Assembly: GCA_900756575.1 (NCBI GenBank)
Contig: CAAEKQ010000119.1
Coordinates: forward strand, 1-32,578
Direction of reading: 5' to 3'
Origin: an uncultured Oscillospiraceae bacterium
GTDB taxonomy: Bacteria; Bacillota; Clostridia; Oscillospirales; Oscillospiraceae
Length of the DNA stretch: 32,578 bases
Shown: positions 9,202 to 16,281 of the stretch, piece by piece
How the letters are laid out: each line of letters starts with the position of its first letter
Position numbering within the stretch: position 1 is the first letter of the stretch
The notes under the pieces: model-generated
Databases searched by the model: none
Told to the model about the DNA's origin: nothing
Seen by the model: only the letters and a program-made list of their open reading frames with translations
Position numbers and translations under genes: made by a program

Positions 9202-9240
9202 GGCGCGTTGCAAAATCTCTTGCAGCGCGCCAATTTTCTA
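9202..9240. terminator. Shared terminator between convergent cotransporter and MATE genes
   Basis: GGCGCGTTGCAA (9202-9213) and TTGCAGCGCGCC (9220-9231) form a 12-bp stem with one G-U wobble and a 6-nt loop. On the plus strand AATTTTCTATTTTATT follows. On the minus strand the downstream sequence ATTCTTTA is only moderately T-rich, so termination is probably stronger for the cotransporter transcript. Confidence 0.75.
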
Positions 9241-9245
9241 TTTTA

Positions 9246-10619
9246 TTAAGTAAGGTTGTTAATCCAAATGCCCTTTTTCACCAGATACAGGCCCAGCAAC
9301 GTCTTCATCGCATCCACAATCTGCACCACCACATACATGGAAATCAGCGGCAGTCCCGTAAAGTGTGCCAGAATAAGCGCCGTCGGGAGGTTCAGGAGCC
9401 ACATGGAAACGCTGTCAAACAGGAACGTCAGCAGTGTCTTTCCGCCGGACCGCAGGGTGAAATAGCAGCTGTTATACAGGCCCCGGGCCGTGAGGAAGAT
9501 CGCGTCGATCCACAAAAGATTCCGGGCAAGCTCCCGAACATAATCCGTGGTGTTGTAGATCTTCGGGAACAGCGGCGCAAAAATCGCCAGTAGCGCCCCG
9601 GCGCCCATACAGAGCACCGCGCCAAAGGCGATCATCTTCCGGTTGGTGTCCACCGCCCGCTCAAACTCGCCCGCGCCCAGCTCCTGGCCCACCATAATGG
9701 AGATGGCCGTTCCCATGGCAAGCACCGCCATGGAGAAGAAGTTGTTCACGGTGCTGGAGATATTATAAGCCGCTACCGCATCCAGGCCCCGGGTGGAATA
9801 GCACTGGACGATCAGCGTAGTACCAAGCGACCACATCAGCTCGTTTACCATCAGGGGCATTCCCTTGATGGTAATTTCTTTTGCCAAATCCATAGGCACC
9901 CGCAGGGTTTTGTAAACGCCGGTAAGGTAGGAGAACCGTTCCCGCTTCACCTTGGCATAAATCAGGATGAACGCCAGCTCTGCAAACCGGGAAATCACCG
10001 TAGCCACTGCGGCACCGGCAACGCCCAATTTCGGCGCACCCAGCTTACCGAAAATCAGCACATAGTTGAAGCACATATTCACCAGCACCGCCAGGGTGCT
10101 GGCCTTCATGGGGATGGCCGTTTCGCCGGTTTCCCGCATGGTGGAGGAATACATCTGCACAATGGCAAAGGGAATCAGGCCCACCATCATGACCTCCAGA
10201 TAGGTCTTGCCATAGCCCAGAGTGGCCTCCAGATCGCCGCCGGTGCCGGTATCCGTCAAAAACAGGCGGATCAGCGGCTCCCGGAAGAACCAGAAAATTG
10301 CCATGGCCAGCAGCGTAATGGCGCCGGTGGTGAGCACCTTATAGCGGAATACGCTTCTTAGCTTCTCCTGATCGCCTTTTCCAAAATATTGGGCGCAGAA
10401 TATGCCCGCGCCGGAGAGGCAGCCGAAAATACACAGCTGAAAGATAAACAGCAGCTGATTGGTAATGGCAACACCGGACATCTGCTCAGTGCCCACCTGG
10501 CCCACCATAATATTATCGAGAAGGCCCACAAAGTTGGTGATGCCCTGCTGAATTACAATGGGGATCATCACCTTCAAGACACGGCCATAAAACGCCCGGT
10601 CGCCGATATACTTATGCAC
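9246..10619 (-). CDS. MATE-family multidrug/toxin efflux transporter
   Basis: A 457-residue protein with the usual MATE length and about 12 hydrophobic segments in two related halves. The N-terminus reads IPIVIQQGITNFVGLLDNIM, typical of the first helix of NorM/DinF-like exporters (family position: VGQVGTEQMSGVAI after it). The second half shows the corresponding TLIVQCYSTRGLDAVAAYNI. Members export cationic or aromatic compounds using Na+ or H+; the substrate here is unknown. The start codon is GTG at 10619, supported by AAAGGAG seven bases upstream. It has its own promoter just after the deformylase gene, so it need not be co-transcribed with it. Confidence 0.93.
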   Translation of the reverse strand: MHKYIGDRAFYGRVLKVMIPIVIQQGITNFVGLLDNIMVGQVGTEQMSGVAITNQLLFIFQLCIFGCLSGAGIFCAQYFGKGDQEKLRSVFRYKVLTTGAITLLAMAIFWFFREPLIRLFLTDTGTGGDLEATLGYGKTYLEVMMVGLIPFAIVQMYSSTMRETGETAIPMKASTLAVLVNMCFNYVLIFGKLGAPKLGVAGAAVATVISRFAELAFILIYAKVKRERFSYLTGVYKTLRVPMDLAKEITIKGMPLMVNELMWSLGTTLIVQCYSTRGLDAVAAYNISSTVNNFFSMAVLAMGTAISIMVGQELGAGEFERAVDTNRKMIAFGAVLCMGAGALLAIFAPLFPKIYNTTDYVRELARNLLWIDAIFLTARGLYNSCYFTLRSGGKTLLTFLFDSVSMWLLNLPTALILAHFTGLPLISMYVVVQIVDAMKTLLGLYLVKKGIWINNLT

Positions 10620-10652
10620 GTTAAAACTCCTTTGTTTCGAAAATGCCCGACA

Positions 10653-10682
10653 ATTATAGCACAGACCGCCCCGATTTCACAA
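10653..10682 (-). promoter_or_regulatory. Predicted promoter of the MATE gene
   Basis: On the minus strand TTGTGA (10677-10682) lies 18 nt from a perfect TATAAT (10653-10658), which is preceded by TGC as an extended -10. The promoter sits in the 80-bp gap after the deformylase stop codon. I see no terminator for the deformylase gene before it. Confidence 0.75.
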
Positions 10683-10699
10683 GTCCGATTTCGGATAAA

Positions 10700-11110
10700 T
10701 TAAATGAGCTTCCCCTCAAAATGATCCATTTCGTGCTGAATGATCTGCGCCGTGAAGCCCAGAAACGTCCGCTCCTGAGGATGGAACTGCTCGTCTAAGT
10801 ATTTCACCCGGATGGAACGGTAGCGGGTCACCGGGCGCTCGCCCTCGTGGCACAGGCAGCCCTCCCGGGTCTCATAGCGCCCCTCCCGGCTGACAATTTC
10901 CGGGTTCACAAGGATCAGACTGCCGGGGCCGATGGCACAGATCAAAATGCACTTCCGTTCGCCAATCATATTGGCCGCCATGCCTACGCACCGCTCCTCG
11001 TTGGCGCGCAGGGTATCCTTTAAATCCTGAATCACATTCTGATCTTCCACGTTTGCCGGTCTGGAGGGGCGGGACAGGAACAGTGCATCCCGCACAATAG
11101 GTTTTATCAT
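10700..11110 (-). CDS. def: Peptide deformylase, short clostridial variant with altered motif I
   Basis: A 136-residue enzyme predicted to remove the formyl group from the N-terminal methionine of new proteins in the cytoplasm. Metal ligands are present: C85 in motif II (EGCLC), H126 and H130 in motif III (HEMDH), with catalytic E127. Motif I differs from the canonical GxGxAAxQ: it reads CVGMAANM (41-48), so the first Gly is Cys and the transition-state Gln is Met. Motif II ends in Cys rather than Ser. Start ATG at 11110 has AAAGGCGGAA nine bases upstream; longer in-frame readings would run into the upstream hairpin. The protein is shorter than the usual 150-200 residues. Activity is probable but the Gln loss makes catalytic rate or substrate uncertain. 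No own promoter was found. Confidence 0.85.
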   Translation of the reverse strand: MIKPIVRDALFLSRPSRPANVEDQNVIQDLKDTLRANEERCVGMAANMIGERKCILICAIGPGSLILVNPEIVSREGRYETREGCLCHEGERPVTRYRSIRVKYLDEQFHPQERTFLGFTAQIIQHEMDHFEGKLI

Positions 11111-11134
11111 CGATATTTCCGCCTTTCTCTGCAA

Positions 11135-11198
11135 ACTTCGGGTGCGCCCGCAAACGGGACGCACCCGAAGTCCATGCATCCGGCAGCGCCACGCTGCC
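11135..11198 (-). terminator. Two tandem hairpins after the SLH/transpeptidase gene
   Basis: Reading on the minus strand, GGCAGCG/CGCTGCC (11182-11198, 3-nt loop) lies just after the stop. A 16-bp stem follows (arms 11135-11150 and 11155-11171, one bulged base, 4-nt loop). Neither is followed by a good U-tract, only GTTTGC. They may slow or attenuate read-through into the deformylase gene or stabilise the mRNA end. The hairpins are certain as sequence, their role is not. Confidence 0.55.
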
Positions 11199-11203
11199 CC
11201 TAA

Positions 11204-13405
11204 TTAGTAGATCACTACCGTACTGTTATTGGGTACGTAATCATAGATGTACTGCACATCCGGATCCAGCATCCGGATGCAGCCCTCGGATACCGGCCAG
11301 CCAATGCTGTTATCATAGAACGATCCATCGTACTTATAGAGCCGCGAATGGAAGGCATAGCCGGTATTGGGGTAGAACCGTGTAACAGGGCCGCAGGTGT
11401 ACTCAGGGAAGTACCACTTGGGCTGCTTATAGGTCACATAGGATACGCCGGTGGGCGTTGGCGTTCTGGGGCTGCCGGAGCCGCAGATAAACGTCTTTTC
11501 CAGCTTCCAGTTCTTATACTTCCCGGTGAACACATAGACCTTCTGGTTCTGGAGATTCACCCAAACCAGATAGCCAGTGCGGCTGGTATAGCCAGCGTCA
11601 TTGACATATGCTTCCTTTACTGAGTCGGCGTAGTCCCAGTTATAATTGTGGGTGTAATCGCCGCCATAGGTACAGGTGATGCTGTTGGTGATGCTCGCTG
11701 CCGCCACAACGCTTGCGGAGCTCTCCCATGAAACGGAACTGCCGTAGTAGTGGGTATAGGTTTTCCAGCATTCTACTTCACCGTTCCAGCTATAGTCGTG
11801 GGTCGTTGCCGCCTCCATAATTGCCTGATAGTACCATACGTCCTTGCTGACATCCGAGAAGGTATACCGGCTGTCCATCTGCTTCTCGGTGGCAGTGTCA
11901 CCGGGACGACCCATCATGCGATTCAGCGTGACCACGGCCTCTGCACGAGTCAGCTTATTGTCCGGACGGAAGCTGCCATCGGGATAGCCCTTGATCCACC
12001 CCTGCGCTGCCGCCGTGGAAATTGCAGCATAAAGGGGATTCCCTGAAGAGACATCGGTAAATTCCGCACTGCCGCTATACTTGGAAAGCCGGGTAAGCAT
12101 TTCTACAAATTCGCCGCGGGTAATCGGGTCATTGGGGCGGAACTCGCCGCCCGATGTAATAATACCGCGGGACGCCAGTGTGGTAACCGCCCTCGCAAAC
12201 CAACTGCCCGCCGATACGTCGGTAAAGCTCGCGGGGAAGCTGCCGTGGCTCTGATCCATCATCATGCGAAGCAGCATCTGTGCCGCCTCTGCCCGCGTAA
12301 CCTGACGGCCAGGACGGAATTTTCCATCGGTGTAGCCGTTGACATACTGGCTGTGCGCAATCACCAGTTCGCCGGGATACAGCGCCGTATATGTGGCGGA
12401 CTGACTGGCCGGCTGGCCAAAATCCGCTACTGCGCCGTTTGCCGTCAGCCAGTGGGTGCCGCCGGTGGCGGGGACGCTCTCAAGGTTCTTCCCCTCCTGC
12501 ACCAGCTGGACGCTCTGGCTGTTGCCGTCCCGGAAGGTAAGCCGGTACGTGTGAAGGTAATCCTTCCAGCACTCATCGCCTTCCACCGCGTCGTTGGTGT
12601 GGGATACCGTTGCCTCCATGACGTCCCGGTAGTACCAGCCGTCAGCGGGTACATCCTGGAACGGAGAAATATCCGCATCGTCCACCAGAGTGGGATCCAT
12701 GCTGCGGCCCAGAATGCGGTTGAACACCGCAACCGCCTGCGCACGGTTCAGGGATTCATCCGGACGGAACGTACCGTCTGTAAAGCCCTTGAGCCAGCCC
12801 CGCTCCACCGCCGTAGCAATGCCGCGGTAGGATGCATGATCCGCCGGCACATCTGAAAAGCTGCACTCCGCCGATTCGTCAACGCCCACCAGTCCGGACA
12901 CCAGCACTGCAAAATCTCCGCGGCTGATGAACCGGTTCGGCTCCAGCGCACCGCCGTCACACTGAAGAATCCCTCGGGAGGCCAGCACAGTCACCGGCTC
13001 ATAATACCATACACCGGGCTGCACATCGGTAAAGCTACAGGGCTGATTGCCCTTGCTGGTGTCTGCCAGCAGATTGTACATCACCTTGCAGACCTGCGCC
13101 CATGTCAGCTTTTCCTGCGGTCCAAAGCGCCCCTGCCCAAAGCCGGACATATATGAGCCGTGATCCGTCCGCAGAGCAGCCGGCTCCTTTCCCGGTGCGG
13201 CATCCGCAGTCTCCTGCGCATTCTCTGTCAAAGCCGCTGCATCGTAGCTTTGCTCCTGTGCGCTGTCCATCAAAGCCAGTTCCTCATATGCCGGTTCCTG
13301 TGTGCTGTCCGTCCACACAGTCGCATCCTCCGCCAGAACCGGCATGGAAAGCATACATATTGCCAGCACTGCCGCCAGCATTGATCGTTTTCGCAAGGCT
13401 TTCAT
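11204..13405 (-). CDS. Secreted SLH-repeat protein with C-terminal L,D-transpeptidase (YkuD) domain
   Basis: A 733-residue exported protein. A signal peptide (1-25, ending PVLA) and low-complexity linker precede two SLH blocks, ~85-265 and ~350-530, each with three SLH-like units (for example FTDGTFRPDESLNRAQAVAV and YPDGSFRPDNKLTRAEAVV). Each block ends with WYY-(D/A)-(V/I)-MEA and a Cys-containing tail: ECWKDYLHTY near 278-287 and ECWKTYTHYY near 545-554. Residues ~610-733 are a YkuD domain with RTPTPTG, H686 and nucleophile C709 in SEGCIRM, where the family usually has SHGC. Expected role: anchoring to wall polymers via SLH and 3-3 crosslinking of peptidoglycan or attachment of surface protein. 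Start choice is uncertain: GGAG directly abuts the ATG, while an in-frame TTG at 13396 has 9-nt spacing. Confidence 0.9.
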   Translation of the reverse strand: MKALRKRSMLAAVLAICMLSMPVLAEDATVWTDSTQEPAYEELALMDSAQEQSYDAAALTENAQETADAAPGKEPAALRTDHGSYMSGFGQGRFGPQEKLTWAQVCKVMYNLLADTSKGNQPCSFTDVQPGVWYYEPVTVLASRGILQCDGGALEPNRFISRGDFAVLVSGLVGVDESAECSFSDVPADHASYRGIATAVERGWLKGFTDGTFRPDESLNRAQAVAVFNRILGRSMDPTLVDDADISPFQDVPADGWYYRDVMEATVSHTNDAVEGDECWKDYLHTYRLTFRDGNSQSVQLVQEGKNLESVPATGGTHWLTANGAVADFGQPASQSATYTALYPGELVIAHSQYVNGYTDGKFRPGRQVTRAEAAQMLLRMMMDQSHGSFPASFTDVSAGSWFARAVTTLASRGIITSGGEFRPNDPITRGEFVEMLTRLSKYSGSAEFTDVSSGNPLYAAISTAAAQGWIKGYPDGSFRPDNKLTRAEAVVTLNRMMGRPGDTATEKQMDSRYTFSDVSKDVWYYQAIMEAATTHDYSWNGEVECWKTYTHYYGSSVSWESSASVVAAASITNSITCTYGGDYTHNYNWDYADSVKEAYVNDAGYTSRTGYLVWVNLQNQKVYVFTGKYKNWKLEKTFICGSGSPRTPTPTGVSYVTYKQPKWYFPEYTCGPVTRFYPNTGYAFHSRLYKYDGSFYDNSIGWPVSEGCIRMLDPDVQYIYDYVPNNSTVVIY

Positions 13406-13427
13406 CTCCTTCTCAGTCCTTATCGAA

Positions 13428-13456
13428 ATTATACCATAGGCAAAGTCCGGTTACAA
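13428..13456 (-). promoter_or_regulatory. Predicted promoter of the SLH/transpeptidase gene
   Basis: On the minus strand TTGTAA (13451-13456), a 17-nt spacer and a perfect TATAAT (13428-13433). The start site would be near 13421, about 15-25 nt upstream of the start codon. The 320-bp gap 13406-13725 holds this promoter, a terminator and the MITE-like element, and no supported gene. Confidence 0.75.
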
Positions 13457-13498
13457 GGCATATCCGTAAGAGCGCTGTTTTTCAGCATTTTGTCCCAT

Positions 13499-13540
13499 AA
13501 AAAGCCCGCTGCAGAATCCAAATCGGATTCTACAGCGGGC
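13499..13540 (-). terminator. Rho-independent terminator of the MMPL/repeat-protein operon
   Basis: Arms 13504-13519 and 13525-13540 form a 16-bp stem with one C-A mismatch and a 5-nt loop. On the minus strand it is followed by TTTTT (13499-13503). It lies ~185 nt beyond the repeat-protein stop, with the MITE-like element between them. Confidence 0.8.
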
Positions 13541-13558
13541 AAGAGGAGGTAATGTAAG

Positions 13559-13718
13559 GGCAACACCGCGCAAATGTGTCGTCGGGCTACAGCCGCTCTT
13601 TTCCGTCGGAAATGCGTTATTTTTTCTTGACATACACAAAGTATGCCTGCGAAAAACTGCCTTTTTCCGCCGCAAAATCTCAGGCTGAATCCTCGCCGCC
13701 AATTTGTGCGGTATTGCC
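13559..13718. mobile_element. MITE-like element with terminal inverted repeats and TAAG target duplication
   Basis: The left end, GGCAACACCGCGCAAAT (13559-13575), and the reverse complement of the right end (13702-13718), GGCAATACCGCACAAAT, match at 15 of 17 positions. Both ends are flanked by TAAG (13555-13558 and 13719-13722), as a 4-bp target duplication would be. Inside the ends the two arms keep a weaker inverted similarity for a further ~40 bp, so the whole 160-bp unit could fold as an imperfect hairpin. It encodes no transposase. It sits just after the stop codon of the repeat-protein gene. A short minus-strand ORF across it (13451-13702) is probably spurious. Confidence 0.65.
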
Positions 13719-13725
13719 TAAGCTA

Positions 13726-16281
13726 TTATTCGCCGTCAGAGGTCGTATCGTCGGTGGAAATGGAATCCGTCCGGAACAGGAACTTTACCTTGCCGTCCGC
13801 ATCGGTGGAGATGCCGGAGAAGCTCTCATACTCCTTACCCAGCTGCTGCAGAGCCTGGAGCTTATGCACCAGTTCGGGAACGTTGTCCCAATAGAGGTTG
13901 CAGAGTTTATCAATGCCGTCCTCCTTGAACTCCTTCATGCCGTCGTGGAGTTCTTCCGCGCCGTCACGGAGTTCTTCTACGCCGTCTACCAGCTGATCGG
14001 TGCCGTCCTTGAGCGATACGGTGCCGCTGACCAGAGAGGTGGTGCCGCTCTTGAGGGTGCCGGTGCCTTCATACAGGGTGGATGCCCCGGAGGCCAGCGT
14101 ACCTGCGCCGGACTGGAGCTGGCTGCCACCGGAAACCGCAGTGCCCAGGCCGCTGGTCAGGGAACCTGCGCCGGTTGCTGCGCTGCCAATGCCATCCTTC
14201 AAGGCGGAAGCACCGGAGCTCAGCTGGCCCATGCCGTCACTGAGAGACTGCGCGCCGGCGTCCACCTGGTCGATACCGGAAGCCAACGCGCCGGCACCGG
14301 TAACTGCGCCGTCAATGCCGGTCTTCAGCGAAGCCGCACCGTCTGCCGCAGTTGCAGCGCCCGCTGCCAGAGAATCCGCACCGCCCTTTGCAGCGGAGAT
14401 GCCGGTGGACAGGCTGCCCAGGCCGGTGGATACATCCCCAATACCGGATTTCAGGCTTTCTGCGCCGGTTTCCACCTGGGTAAGACCGCCCTGGATGCCG
14501 GTAACGCCAGCCGCAACGGAATCCACGCCCTGGCTCAGGGAATCGGTACCGGTGGTCACGCCGGAGGACAAGGCACTCAGGCCGCCCTGTACATCATTGT
14601 CCAGCTTGCTCTGGATGCCCTGCTGACCGGCTGCATTGCTGTCCAGCTGATCGGCATAGGCGTTCAGGGTTGCTGCGGTAGTGGGATCGGTTTCGGCAAT
14701 GCTGCTTGCGGTTGCCCGCAAAGCCTGTGCAATGGCGGAATCGTTGGAAGCGGTGGTGGCGATGCCGGAGGAAACGGCGCTCACACCGGAGCTGACGCCG
14801 GTAATGCCGCTCTGAAGGCTCTCCTCCAGCTGAGCAACGCCGCCGCCCAGGGTGCCGACACCGGTCTGCAATGCCTCAGCGCCGGACTGGAGCTGATTGA
14901 CACCGGCAATCAGGGAATCCGCGCCGTCGGAGAGCTGCTGGGTGCCACCCTGGAGCTGAGCTGCACCGGAAACCAGGCCGCCCATGGAGCCGCTGAGAGT
15001 GCTTGCGCCATTCTGCACTGCGCCGATCCCGGTCTGGAGGCTGCCAGCGCCGGTCTGGAGCTGCGTTGCACCGGAGGCCAGGGAAGCTGCGCCGGTTTTC
15101 AGCTGTGCGGTACCTGCTGCCAGATTTCCGGCACCTGCCGCTGCGGAATCAATGCCGCCGGACAGGGTTGCAGCGCCGGTCTGAAGGGTACCAAGGCCGC
15201 TGTACAGGGTCTGGCTGCCGGTATGGGCAGACTGAAGGCCGGCCACCAGCGTACCCATGGAAGTTGCAAGGGTGGATGCACCGGAGCTCAGCTGAGAAGC
15301 GCCGCTCTGGAGATCGCCGGCGCCGGAATCCAGCTGATTGGCGCCGTCTTGAAGCTGAGATGCGCCGTCCTGGAGCTGTACCGCGCCGTCCTGAAGCTCA
15401 TCTACGCCGTCCATGAGGTCCTGAGTGCCGTCCAACAGCTGCTGTGCTGCGTCGGTCAGGTCGTTGAGGCTGTCCTCCAGCTCCTCCACGGTGTCGGTGT
15501 CATCCAGCTCCAGATCGTTGAGCAGACCGGCAGATGCCACGGTGATGGCAGTCTCCATGGAGAAATTGGTCACATCTGCGGTGATCTCAACGGTATCCGG
15601 GAATTCGGGAGCCTCGAAATCATCGGTGCTCTCCAGAGCCAGGCTGTCGCTGAGACCGGGCAGACCGTAGCAGAGGATGACGGAGTGATCGCCGTCGTTC
15701 TCCACCATGCCGTTGTCCACGGTGATGTTGGAGCAGGTATCGTTGTCCAGCATCATGCCGGTGACCATCATGAAGGGAACGGACATCTCCATTTCCTTGC
15801 CGTCCACGTCAACGGTCTGTTTGGTGTTGTTGGTGTACTGAATCTTGATGGTGAGCTTGCCGCTCTTACCGGCCAGATCGGCGGGGCTGATCTCCTTGCC
15901 GTCCAGCAGATAGGTCATGGAAACGCCTACGGGAAGCTCCTGGTTGGACGTGCCCTTGTAGTACACGTCGTCACCGCCAGCGGCCCAGGTAATGGTACTT
16001 CCGGAGCCGGAATAGGTGGCGTCGCCCTTGACTACCTGGATGTTCTGGAGATTGGAGCTGTCCTCCAGGGAGCTGAGCTTGTCGCCGTTTTTCAGCCAGT
16101 CGGACACGATCACGGAATCGGGCACACCGGCTGCATCGGTAATCACGTAAACCGTTTCATTTTTCTCCATCTTGGAAAGGCTATCGGCTGCCAGCGCGGG
16201 GACGCCCAGGCAGGAAACCAGGAAACTGGCACTGAGCATCACGCCGGACAGACGCATAAGACGTTTATTCATCACTTTCAT
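13726..16281 (-). CDS. Secreted YhgE/Pip-like heptad-repeat protein partnered with MMPL exporter
   Basis: An 851-residue exported protein. The N-terminal signal segment (1-32) ends with an ALA-A cleavage site but also holds LVSC (21-24), a possible lipobox. Residues ~35-265 form a conserved-looking globular or beta-rich domain. Residues ~267-783 are a 7-residue repeat of the type LxxGaxx (for example ELQDGAVQLQDGASQLQDGA). The array is interrupted once, at ~507-560, by non-repeat sequence close to its midpoint. The C-terminus is short and acidic with no transmembrane segment, unlike full YhgE/Pip proteins, whose similar repeats lie between membrane domains. The start is ATG at 16281 with AGGAGGT six bases upstream, overlapping the MMPL stop by ATGA, so translation is coupled. 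It may act as an extracytoplasmic accessory to the exporter; that is inference. Confidence 0.82.
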   Translation of the reverse strand: MKVMNKRLMRLSGVMLSASFLVSCLGVPALAADSLSKMEKNETVYVITDAAGVPDSVIVSDWLKNGDKLSSLEDSSNLQNIQVVKGDATYSGSGSTITWAAGGDDVYYKGTSNQELPVGVSMTYLLDGKEISPADLAGKSGKLTIKIQYTNNTKQTVDVDGKEMEMSVPFMMVTGMMLDNDTCSNITVDNGMVENDGDHSVILCYGLPGLSDSLALESTDDFEAPEFPDTVEITADVTNFSMETAITVASAGLLNDLELDDTDTVEELEDSLNDLTDAAQQLLDGTQDLMDGVDELQDGAVQLQDGASQLQDGANQLDSGAGDLQSGASQLSSGASTLATSMGTLVAGLQSAHTGSQTLYSGLGTLQTGAATLSGGIDSAAAGAGNLAAGTAQLKTGAASLASGATQLQTGAGSLQTGIGAVQNGASTLSGSMGGLVSGAAQLQGGTQQLSDGADSLIAGVNQLQSGAEALQTGVGTLGGGVAQLEESLQSGITGVSSGVSAVSSGIATTASNDSAIAQALRATASSIAETDPTTAATLNAYADQLDSNAAGQQGIQSKLDNDVQGGLSALSSGVTTGTDSLSQGVDSVAAGVTGIQGGLTQVETGAESLKSGIGDVSTGLGSLSTGISAAKGGADSLAAGAATAADGAASLKTGIDGAVTGAGALASGIDQVDAGAQSLSDGMGQLSSGASALKDGIGSAATGAGSLTSGLGTAVSGGSQLQSGAGTLASGASTLYEGTGTLKSGTTSLVSGTVSLKDGTDQLVDGVEELRDGAEELHDGMKEFKEDGIDKLCNLYWDNVPELVHKLQALQQLGKEYESFSGISTDADGKVKFLFRTDSISTDDTTSDGE
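13930..15480 (-). repeat. Degenerate 21-bp (7-residue) coding repeat array
   Basis: Within the repeat-protein gene about 1.5 kb is built from degenerate 21-bp units encoding LxxGAxx-type heptads. A non-repeat break lies at about 14600-14760, near the centre. The repeats also create a long antisense open frame, which I treat as an artefact. Confidence 0.8.

Noticed and set aside
13451..13702. An 83-codon minus-strand frame in the gap before the SLH gene
   Set aside because: It covers most of the MITE-like element and a terminator hairpin; no ribosome site or domain supports it.
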